Notes under the pieces: generated by a model
Database searches by the model: none
What the model saw: only the letters and a program-made list of their open reading frames with translations
What the model was told of the DNA's origin: nothing
In this document: in pieces, positions 15,116-21,391 of the stretch
Layout: the number at the start of each line of letters is the position of its first letter
Position numbering within the stretch: position 1 is the stretch's first letter
Source: Ignavibacteriales bacterium
GTDB lineage: Bacteria; Bacteroidota; Ignavibacteria; Ignavibacteriales; Melioribacteraceae
DNA: 24,408 bases
NCBI GenBank assembly: GCA_007280825.1
Contig: QYQI01000018.1
Location: 1 to 24,408, forward strand
Direction: 5' to 3'
Program-made: the position numbers and the translations under genes

Positions 15116-16339
15116 CTATCCCTTTAATAATTGAAGGATTCTAGTTTTATTGTTAGCATAAGCAATAGCGCTTTCTTTAGAGATTTTCTTATCGGCACAT
15201 AAACGTAACAAATCCTGTTCCATCGTAACCATGCCCTGAGGGCCTCCTTGATTGATCATCATGTAAATTTCACTGGTATTATTGTTCTTTATTGCCGCTC
15301 TGACCGAAGGAGTAACAATTAAAACCTCTTTAGCCAGAACTCTTTTGCCGTCTAAACTTGGTACAAGTTTCTGAGATGCGACAGAAATTAAAACGTCTGC
15401 CAGACGGTTTCTTACTCTTTCTTGCTCTGTGGGATTAACCTCTGCAATTATACGATCTATAGATTCTACAGCAGATGATGTATGTAATGTTGAGAATACT
15501 TTATGCCCGGTATCTGTTACTTCTAAAGCTGCCATGATTGTATCGGAATCTCTCATTTCACCAATTACAATAATATCGGGATCTTGGCGTAAGGCTTGAG
15601 TTACCCCTTCCTTAAATGAATTAACATCTCTCCCAACTTCACGATGTTTGATTATTGCTTTTCGTGATTTGTGAACATATTCTATAGGAGAAGCAATAAT
15701 TACAATGTGGCATGGATCGGCATCATTATGAAAATCAATAATTGCATCAAGAGTAGTTGATTTACCTGATCCTGTAATTCCTGTAATCAACGAAAGACCG
15801 AATTTAATATAACCAAGGCTCATTGTTTTAACTGCAACAGGATGAAAGTCTAAAGATTCAATCGGGCGTATTCGCGTCTGTATTGATCGCATATTTAGAG
15901 CAATACTATCCAAATCAAAATATGCATCAGCTCTAAATCTAACGTCTAATTTTGCTTTATCGAAATGGAATGAATAACTGAAATCAAGATTTCTTTCTTG
16001 TAATAAAAAATCTATTTGGCTTTTACTGAGTAAAGTCATTACAAGAGTAGATGTTTCATCTTCAGTAAATTGAGGAATATCTGCAACACGTTCTTTCTTT
16101 CCAAATATTCTGAACCAAACATAATTTTGAGTGCCGTGTCCGCCTAACTCAACATCAGATGCTTGACGGTCTATCATCATTTCTAAAATACTATTAGTCA
16201 ATTGTAAGATGTGAAGCCGTTGTTCAACCTGAAGCTCGTGAATGTGTTCTGCTATATAATTAACACGCTCGGGGCCAAGAACAGTAGAAGGAATTTTTGC
16301 AGTAAAAGCCGTAAGTATCTGTTTTGCATCCAAAATCAT
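15116..16339 (-). CDS. pilT: PilT-like retraction ATPase
   Basis: Cytoplasmic hexameric ATPase that drives pilus retraction. The usual motifs of 407 residues are present: Walker A G-I-T-G-S-G-K-S (187-194), Walker B V-I-G-E-M-R-D (258-264) and His box G-H-K-V-F-S-T-L-H-T (278-287). The C-terminal block E-V-L-I-V-T-P-S-V-R-A-A-I matches PilT rather than PilB. One deviation stands out: the Asp box, normally I-E-D-P-I-E, reads I-A-S-P-I-E (214-220), so both acidic residues are lost. The N-terminus is about 45 residues longer than in P. aeruginosa PilT. The gene follows pilB by 76 bases and abuts the pilM-pilN fusion. A normal motor, a slowed motor and a regulatory paralogue are all possible. Confidence 0.92.
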   Translation of the reverse strand: MILDAKQILTAFTAKIPSTVLGPERVNYIAEHIHELQVEQRLHILQLTNSILEMMIDRQASDVELGGHGTQNYVWFRIFGKKERVADIPQFTEDETSTLVMTLLSKSQIDFLLQERNLDFSYSFHFDKAKLDVRFRADAYFDLDSIALNMRSIQTRIRPIESLDFHPVAVKTMSLGYIKFGLSLITGITGSGKSTTLDAIIDFHNDADPCHIVIIASPIEYVHKSRKAIIKHREVGRDVNSFKEGVTQALRQDPDIIVIGEMRDSDTIMAALEVTDTGHKVFSTLHTSSAVESIDRIIAEVNPTEQERVRNRLADVLISVASQKLVPSLDGKRVLAKEVLIVTPSVRAAIKNNNTSEIYMMINQGGPQGMVTMEQDLLRLCADKKISKESAIAYANNKTRILQLLKG

Positions 16340-16415
16340 TAATATTCGCCGCTTAAATGAATAAATAGCAAGGTGAATTATACTTTAATTACAATATAAA
16401 AAAAAGATTGCTGAA

Positions 16416-18203
16416 TTAGTCTTCCATTGTTGCGCCAATTACTTCTTGAATAGAAGTTAATCCAAGTTGCACTTTCTCAAAACCTGAATCGCGCAAACTT
16501 TTTGTCCCGTCTCTTCTTGCTTGATCGCGTAATGATTCTTCATCAATTTCTTCGCCAGCACGTACAATTAATCTTCTAACTTCTTTTGTAAAATAAAGAG
16601 CTTCGTGTATTGCCATTCTTCCTTTATAACCACTATGATTACACTTCTCACAACCTGCAGCATCATAAATTTCATGTCCTATCCAATCTTTTATATCGAG
16701 TCCGGTTGGAAGTATATGATCTTCGAGATTCACAATTTTCTTCTTACAACTTTCGCATAATTTTCTGATAAGTCTTTGGGCAACAATAATGTTAATAGCA
16801 TAAGCAATTAGAAATGGTTCAACACCCATCTTAAATAAACGCGCAACGGCACTGGGTGCATCGTTTGTATGCAAGGTGGAAAATGTTAAGTGACCTGTGT
16901 TAGCAAGTTTAATAGCTGTTTCGGCTGTTTCTTTATCACGCATCTCACCAACGAGAACGATATCAGGATCGTGACGTAAGATTGATCTGATTGCCTGCTC
17001 AAAATTCATTTTGTAACCAATCTTAAGTTGACGCGCTCCTTCGATAACATATTCTACAGGATCTTCTACTGTTAAAACATTTTTTGTGGGATTGATTACC
17101 TGATAAAGTGCTGCAACTAATGTTGTTGATTTACCGCTTCCTGTTGGTCCCGTTAAAATAACCATTCCCTGGGGTTGACTTATTGCTTTTACAAATGCTG
17201 TGTTTGCGTAACCAGTAAGACCTAATTTTCCTAAATCCCGGATTACTTTTCTATCATCAAGAATTCTTATTACTATACTTTCAAATTTATTTTTTAATTC
17301 TGTGCCAACCGTGGGGAGGACAGAAACTCTATAACGAATAATATGTCCATCAATTTCTCTTTGCATAAAACCATCTTGAGCACGTTCTCTTTCAAATCTA
17401 TCCAGTCCTTTCGATCGATCTTTTACAACTGCCATTACTGCCTCTGGTAATGTGTTCTCCTGAGTATGCCAAAGCATTAATTTACCATCTAAGCGAAAAT
17501 GTATTTCTGTTTTGTTGCCGGACTTTGGAATAATATGAATATCACTTACACCTTTTCGAGTTCCTTCAATAAGTGCAGCTTCAACTAAATTGATTAACGC
17601 ACTTTTATTAATTTCTGCATCGAGTTCTTCTTCATTAACTGATGCTTCATCCTGAACTACTTGAATTTCTTCTCCTGCTTCCTGAACTAATTTCAAATAT
17701 TCGTTTTCAGAAGAAACAAGAAGAGAAATTAATTTTTCATAATCTTTTTTTCTGAGGTAATTTATCTCATACTTTTTAATATTTAATGTATATGCAACCT
17801 TTGCAATATTTCTATCGGTTGGATCAACCGCTGCAAGAATCAACTTGTCTTTTTGTCTATCATCGTATTTAAAAGGAATAACACGGTGTTCAAGAAGCAT
17901 TTTCTGAACTTCTTTTCCTTGCCTGGTCATTAAATTTTTCATTTCGGCAATACGTTCGTCAGGTAATTCTTCGGGATGAATATTTAATTCTTTGAAAGCA
18001 TAAAGAACTGCAACTTCTCTAAATATCATATCATGATCATAACCAAATTCGTCTACCAAAATTTGAGCAAGATTTCTTTTAAGTTTGGTTAGGTCGCTAT
18101 CTTTTATTTTGAGAGATTGTTCTAAAATTTTGTGATCAATAATTCCTTTTTTTAAAAGGAGGTAACCGATCTTATCGGTCATCTCTAACTGAGCATCAAT
18201 CAT
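16416..18203 (-). CDS. pilB: PilB/GspE-type assembly ATPase
   Basis: Cytoplasmic ATPase powering pilus extension, 595 residues. An N-terminal MshEN-like region (about 10-165) is followed by an acidic linker (about 175-200), the N2 domain (D-I-H-I-I-P near 221) and the RecA-like core. Walker A is G-P-T-G-S-G-K-S (352-359), the Asp box is intact T-V-E-D-P-V-E (378-384), Walker B is V-L-V-G-E-M-R-D and the His box is G-H-L-T-F-S-T-L-H-T (437-446). Four cysteines, C-E-S-C (483, 486) and C-E-K-C (518, 521), form the zinc-binding C-subdomain typical of PilB and GspE. The start is supported by TAGGA seven bases before the ATG. It follows pilC by 15 bases, and all key residues are present, in contrast to the neighbouring pilT. 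Confidence 0.96.
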   Translation of the reverse strand: MIDAQLEMTDKIGYLLLKKGIIDHKILEQSLKIKDSDLTKLKRNLAQILVDEFGYDHDMIFREVAVLYAFKELNIHPEELPDERIAEMKNLMTRQGKEVQKMLLEHRVIPFKYDDRQKDKLILAAVDPTDRNIAKVAYTLNIKKYEINYLRKKDYEKLISLLVSSENEYLKLVQEAGEEIQVVQDEASVNEEELDAEINKSALINLVEAALIEGTRKGVSDIHIIPKSGNKTEIHFRLDGKLMLWHTQENTLPEAVMAVVKDRSKGLDRFERERAQDGFMQREIDGHIIRYRVSVLPTVGTELKNKFESIVIRILDDRKVIRDLGKLGLTGYANTAFVKAISQPQGMVILTGPTGSGKSTTLVAALYQVINPTKNVLTVEDPVEYVIEGARQLKIGYKMNFEQAIRSILRHDPDIVLVGEMRDKETAETAIKLANTGHLTFSTLHTNDAPSAVARLFKMGVEPFLIAYAINIIVAQRLIRKLCESCKKKIVNLEDHILPTGLDIKDWIGHEIYDAAGCEKCNHSGYKGRMAIHEALYFTKEVRRLIVRAGEEIDEESLRDQARRDGTKSLRDSGFEKVQLGLTSIQEVIGATMED

Positions 18204-18218
18204 CTTTTTTCCTATCTG

Positions 18219-19562
18219 TTATTTCATCATTGGTGATTTAGGGCTTATTGTTGCAGTTTCAGCAGAAACAAGAGTAAGACCAATCATTACAACCATTATA
18301 ACCATAGCAATTCCAACTTGAATTAATTCAATAACATTTTTCAATCTGTAAACTGTTTCACTTTCATAATAATTTGCCAGTTGTAGTGCAGTATTTTTTA
18401 TTGTACCTGTTTCTTCGCCAGAATGAAATCTTGAAAGAGCAGTTTCAGTAAAAACACCGCAAGCAGTAAAGGCTTCAGTAATGCCAATACCTTTTTTTAT
18501 CATTAAAGGTATAGCAACATTTTTAATTTGATGTTCAAAATAAGCATTACCCGCAGCTTCTGCAGCTATTCGTATTGGTTCTATACTTTCTGCAGATCCG
18601 CTGTATAAAGTATAAAATACTCTGCAAAATACTTCAATAAGAGTTTTATGTATCAACGATCCTATAATTGGAATTTTGAGCATCATGCGATCTACAAAAA
18701 ACCTACCTTTTTTAGTCTTGCTGAATTGCCAAAATGCAAGTGGCGGAACTATAAATAACAATGCAACCAACAAACTGTTACTCATTAAAAAATCACTTAT
18801 TTTAAGAGTGGCCGCAGTTAACGGCGGAAGTTTTATATTAAACTTTACAAAAAGTTTTGCCGTGGCAGGAAAGATGTACCCAACATAAAAAAGTACTGCT
18901 AGGAAAAGTACGAATAAAGTTACCATTGGAGTAATAAGAGCACTTCGTATATTTTTCTTGAACTCTTGTTGTCTTTCTAAAAATTTTGCAGTGGCTTTAT
19001 AAATTTCAGTCATATTACCGCTCTTAGAAGCTAACCCTAACATGTATGCAGTAAATTTTCCAAATACTGATTGATAACGTAAAAATGTAGCTTCGCTATC
19101 AGCCCCTTTTTTCATTTCATTATTGATTTGTTTTAGTGTCTCTCTCAATGTTTTGTTCTCGATATCATTAACAAGTAATGTAAGAATCTCGCTATAGGGG
19201 AGTTTTTGATCAAGAAGTTCAGCACTAATTTTAACAAATGAAACTATGTCTTGCTGTGGAGGTTTAAGATTAAGTTCTAAAAATTTTCTGTTGATCGAAA
19301 GTACTTCGTAACCAAGTTTTCTAAGAGCAGCAACTACTTCTTCTTTATTAAATGCGCGTTGCTCGCCAACAATTGGTTTATCTTTCCCTTTTTTGATTTT
19401 ATAAAGGTAAGTGTTTTTCTTTTCAATAGATTGAATTTTAAGCTGATTTTTTTTAGCAAGTTTTTCAATTTTCTTTTTTGCTTCAGAAAAAGTCGGCTCG
19501 CTAAATGATCCGCTTATAACTTGTCCATTTGCTTTTTGTGCAGTAAATCTAATTTCTATCAT
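18219..19562 (-). CDS. pilC: PilC/GspF-type inner-membrane platform protein
   Basis: Platform protein of 447 residues that couples the ATPases to pilin assembly. Membrane segments lie at about 209-231, 260-280 and 413-434. The two cytoplasmic helical GspF domains lie before the first segment and between the second and third, with G-L-A-S-K-S-G-N-M (176-184) and H-S-G-E-E-T-G-T-I (380-388). The first 100 residues seem to hold two copies of the small N-terminal domain usually found once (about 1-48 and 51-93). The ATG lies only 15 bases after the terminator hairpin that follows the pilin genes and has no clear ribosome site, so expression probably depends on read-through and may be far below that of the pilins. 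Confidence 0.92.
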   Translation of the reverse strand: MIEIRFTAQKANGQVISGSFSEPTFSEAKKKIEKLAKKNQLKIQSIEKKNTYLYKIKKGKDKPIVGEQRAFNKEEVVAALRKLGYEVLSINRKFLELNLKPPQQDIVSFVKISAELLDQKLPYSEILTLLVNDIENKTLRETLKQINNEMKKGADSEATFLRYQSVFGKFTAYMLGLASKSGNMTEIYKATAKFLERQQEFKKNIRSALITPMVTLFVLFLAVLFYVGYIFPATAKLFVKFNIKLPPLTAATLKISDFLMSNSLLVALLFIVPPLAFWQFSKTKKGRFFVDRMMLKIPIIGSLIHKTLIEVFCRVFYTLYSGSAESIEPIRIAAEAAGNAYFEHQIKNVAIPLMIKKGIGITEAFTACGVFTETALSRFHSGEETGTIKNTALQLANYYESETVYRLKNVIELIQVGIAMVIMVVMIGLTLVSAETATISPKSPMMK

Positions 19563-19576
19563 AAGTAAAATTTAAT

Positions 19577-19623
19577 ATGAAAAAGAAAGCCGATAATCCC
19601 GATTAAGCGGGACTATCAGCTTT
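19577..19623 (-). terminator. Strong intrinsic terminator after the pilin pair
   Basis: On the minus strand AAAGCTGATAGTCCCG (19623-19608) pairs with CGGGATTATCGGCTTT (19601-19586): 16 pairs with two G-U, a 6-nt loop, then CTTTTTC. It separates the pilin genes from pilC. Confidence 0.88.
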
Positions 19624-19649
19624 CAATTTAACAAATTTATTGTTAAAAA

Positions 19650-20042
19650 TTAATTGTTTATCGTAGTAGATGTAATTGAATTTGGTCCTACCACCATTGT
19701 AACTTTTACCTTCGTTGTACCATCATTACCATTTTCGTTTCCTACTGCAACCAAAGTTACTGATTGCGCTGCTACGGTGGTTGTGATTGCTGCACTCATA
19801 TTAGCAGTAGGTGATAGACTTGCTGGAACAGTGAACCCGGTAAATGTGTTACCGCCACCAGCTAATGCCGCCGGTTTTCTGTAATATTGTTGTGCCATTG
19901 AAGAAATGTTTGTTAAATCTGCAATAACTCCATCACGATTTGCTTGTGATGCACTAGCTGTAAATACGTTGATACCTACTACTACTGCTATACCAACTAT
20001 GATTACGCCAAGTACGATTAGTAATAATTGCTGTTGTCCCAT
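19650..20042 (-). CDS. Atypical pilin-like protein (second of tandem pair)
   Basis: Protein of 130 residues. It begins M-G-Q-Q-Q, followed by an unbroken hydrophobic stretch to about residue 25. A short helix continues (N-R-D-G-V-I-A-D-L-T-N-I, about 35-46), with M-A-Q-Q-Y-Y-R-K-P at 49-57, then a Gly/Thr/Val-rich beta domain. The pattern is that of a type IV pilin: hydrophobic N-terminal helix and small beta head. However, there is almost no leader before the possible cleavage Gly2, and Glu5 of the mature form is absent (mature position 5 would be Leu). Its position ahead of pilC-pilB-pilT makes it the best candidate for the major subunit. AGGAG lies eight bases before the ATG. It is 90% identical (117 of 130) to the copy upstream. 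Function inferred from position and shape. Confidence 0.8.
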   Translation of the reverse strand: MGQQQLLLIVLGVIIVGIAVVVGINVFTASASQANRDGVIADLTNISSMAQQYYRKPAALAGGGNTFTGFTVPASLSPTANMSAAITTTVAAQSVTLVAVGNENGNDGTTKVKVTMVVGPNSITSTTINN

Positions 20043-20093
20043 TGAAGTGCTCCTTTTGTTTGTTAGAGATTATTATCTTAAGTACAAATTTTT

Positions 20094-20486
20094 TTAATTA
20101 TTAATAGTTGTTGACGTAACAGAATTTGGTCCGACAACCATTGTTACTTTTACCTTCGTTGAACCATCATTACCATTTTCGTTTCCTACTGCAACCAATG
20201 TTACCGATTGTGCTGCTACAGTAGTTGTTACTGCCGCACTCATGTTTGCTGTTGGTGATAAGTTTGACGGAATTGTCCAACCTGTGAATGTGTTTCCGCC
20301 ACCGCCGAGTGATGCCGGTTTTCTGTAATATTGTTGAGCCATTGTTGCTATGTTCGTTAGATCCGCAATTACACCATCACGGTTTGCTGAGGAACTACTC
20401 GCTGTAAATACGTTGATGCCTACAACTACTGCTATACCAACTATGATTACACCAAGTACGATCAGTAATAATTGTTGTTGACCCAT
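20094..20486 (-). CDS. Atypical pilin-like protein (first of tandem pair)
   Basis: Protein of 130 residues, the promoter-proximal copy. The first 30 residues and the segments 87-108 and 110-122 are identical to the downstream copy. The thirteen differences (31, 33, 47, 48, 59, 61, 70, 72, 74, 75, 86, 109, 123) concentrate after the helix and in the first part of the head domain. The N-terminus M-G-Q-Q-Q-L-L-L lacks the basic leader and Glu5 of classical pilins. GGGAGG lies six bases before the ATG, a strong ribosome site suited to an abundant structural protein. The second copy starts 51 bases after its stop. The TIR-bounded insertion begins about 270 bases upstream. A pilus-subunit role is inferred. 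Confidence 0.82.
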   Translation of the reverse strand: MGQQQLLLIVLGVIIVGIAVVVGINVFTASSSSANRDGVIADLTNIATMAQQYYRKPASLGGGGNTFTGWTIPSNLSPTANMSAAVTTTVAAQSVTLVAVGNENGNDGSTKVKVTMVVGPNSVTSTTINN

Positions 20487-20565
20487 TTGACCTCCCTAAT
20501 TAGTTGTTAATTAATCTATGATAAGACAATTTTAAATTACTCTGATCGGTAAAATTTTCCATTAC

Positions 20566-20593
20566 AATAATCTTATTTTCATTAAAGATTATT
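20566..20593. repeat. 9-bp perfect inverted repeat upstream of the pilin genes
   Basis: AATAATCTT (20566-20574) and AAGATTATT (20585-20593) flank a 10-base spacer, about 80-107 bases upstream of the first pilin ATG. It could be an operator or a hairpin in the untranslated leader. The surrounding 268 bases (20487-20754) are very AT-rich, contain no GC dinucleotide, and hold no ORF I can support. Confidence 0.45.
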
Positions 20594-20710
20594 TTAGTAT
20601 TCAAATACCAAACCAAAATATAGTTTTAAGAAAATTGTTTTTTTGTTGTGAATAATATATGAAATGATAAGAATATTACAAAAACAAATTCTGAGAAGAA
20701 TTCGGATATA

Positions 20711-20743
20711 ATTATTTGACGGTAATTTTTACCGGTAAATAAT
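20711..20743. repeat. Imperfect hairpin, possibly a displaced aspS terminator
   Basis: ATTATTTGACGGTAA (20711-20725) and TTACCGGTAAATAAT (20729-20743) are complementary at 13 of 15 positions around a TTT loop; the centre includes the palindrome TTTACCGGTAAA. Without the 619-bp insertion it would lie about 20-30 bases after the aspS stop. It has no U-tract, so a terminator role is uncertain. Confidence 0.4.
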
Positions 20744-20754
20744 GGTAAAATTTA

Positions 20755-20770
20755 GGTAGTGTCCTAATTT
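20755..20770 (+). repeat. Left terminal inverted repeat
   Basis: GGTAGTGTCCTAATTT, 16 of 16 complementary to the right end. Preceded by the duplicated target AAATTTA. Confidence 0.88.
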
Positions 20771-21165
20771 CATTTCTTCTTTTCAATTTTTTTTAGTGAT
20801 GTGGTATCAAAGGGGCAATAGCCACCCGAAGAATAATTAGCGGGAGCTTTTAGGGGCTTAGTCCCATAATAACATTTCAAATAATTTATATTATTAAGCG
20901 ATTCTTTTGTTCTTCTCTTATATAGAGTGCAATTAATATTAACTGTTTTATTAAATCTTTTTTTTACTTTAATCGGATGAGTGCCCTTATTCCAATCTCC
21001 CCAAGTAGTAAAGACACAATATTCGTCCGTCTCTGAACTTATCCATTTCCGCAAAGGAGTAAATAATATGCCTAATGTGAATGTTATAATAGAGGGGATT
21101 GCGATCTTCGCTATATCCCACAAAGCATTGCTTGCCGATGTTCCCTCGTTTGTTGGGACTTGCAT
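20770..21165 (-). CDS. Unknown single-pass membrane protein carried by the insertion element
   Basis: I do not recognise this 131-residue protein. A hydrophilic N-terminus of 13 residues is followed by one membrane segment (about 15-36) and a basic stretch, R-K-W. A soluble part of about 90 residues is rich in Lys, Asn and Tyr and has Cys at 50, 79, 98 and 117. AAGGAG lies five bases before the ATG, so it is probably translated. The gene fills most of the insertion: its stop codon TGA (20772-20770) touches the left terminal repeat. It has no similarity to a transposase that I can see. As cargo of a mobile element it may be a small defence, toxin or signalling protein, but nothing in the sequence shows which. 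Confidence 0.65.
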   Translation of the reverse strand: MQVPTNEGTSASNALWDIAKIAIPSIITFTLGILFTPLRKWISSETDEYCVFTTWGDWNKGTHPIKVKKRFNKTVNINCTLYKRRTKESLNNINYLKCYYGTKPLKAPANYSSGGYCPFDTTSLKKIEKKK

Positions 21166-21357
21166 AAATCTCCTTACTGCTTTTTTTTCTGGTAGATTTT
21201 TTTACGACAAATATTTAAGCAACCTTTTTATTCACCATAGAAATTCCTAAAAATTCTCCCCAACTCCAAATATGATTTGTAATATTAGATTCTATTGGGT
21301 GGAGTGAAGATGAAATGAGAAAATTAAAGTTGATAAAATAATCTTGGTGTTAAATCC

Positions 21358-21373
21358 AAATTAGGACACTACC
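21358..21373 (-). repeat. Right terminal inverted repeat
   Basis: AAATTAGGACACTACC, the exact reverse complement of the left end. Followed by the duplicated target AAATTTA. It ends 18 bases from the aspS stop codon. Confidence 0.88.
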
Positions 21374-21391
21374 AAATTTAACAAGAATTAA

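Larger units (their letters stand above)
20755..21373. mobile_element. 619-bp transposase-less insertion with TIRs, target duplication and one passenger gene
   Basis: The ends are perfect 16-bp inverted repeats: GGTAGTGTCCTAATTT at 20755-20770 and its reverse complement at 21358-21373. Directly outside both ends stands the 7-bp repeat AAATTTA (20748-20754 and 21374-21380), the expected target-site duplication. The interior has no transposase-like ORF; it carries one minus-strand gene with a good ribosome site. This is a non-autonomous element (MITE or mobile insertion cassette) that would need a transposase encoded elsewhere. I do not assign an IS family. It separates aspS from the pilin genes and may have displaced the aspS terminator. 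Confidence 0.85.

Noticed and set aside
16340..16415. Terminator after pilB (run of eight T on the minus strand)
   Set aside because: The T run is not preceded by a hairpin, so read-through into pilT is expected.
20487..20754. Sigma-54 promoter ahead of the pilin genes, as expected if the NtrC-type regulator were PilR
   Set aside because: The 268 bases contain no GC dinucleotide, so a GG-N10-GC site is impossible on either strand.
20981..21250. Plus-strand ORF of 89 codons inside the insertion
   Set aside because: It lies antisense to the passenger gene, which has a clear ribosome site; the plus-strand ORF has none and its composition looks like a shadow.
20755..21373. Complete insertion sequence
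   Set aside because: No ORF with transposase features exists in the 619 bases; only the ends and target duplication are element-like.
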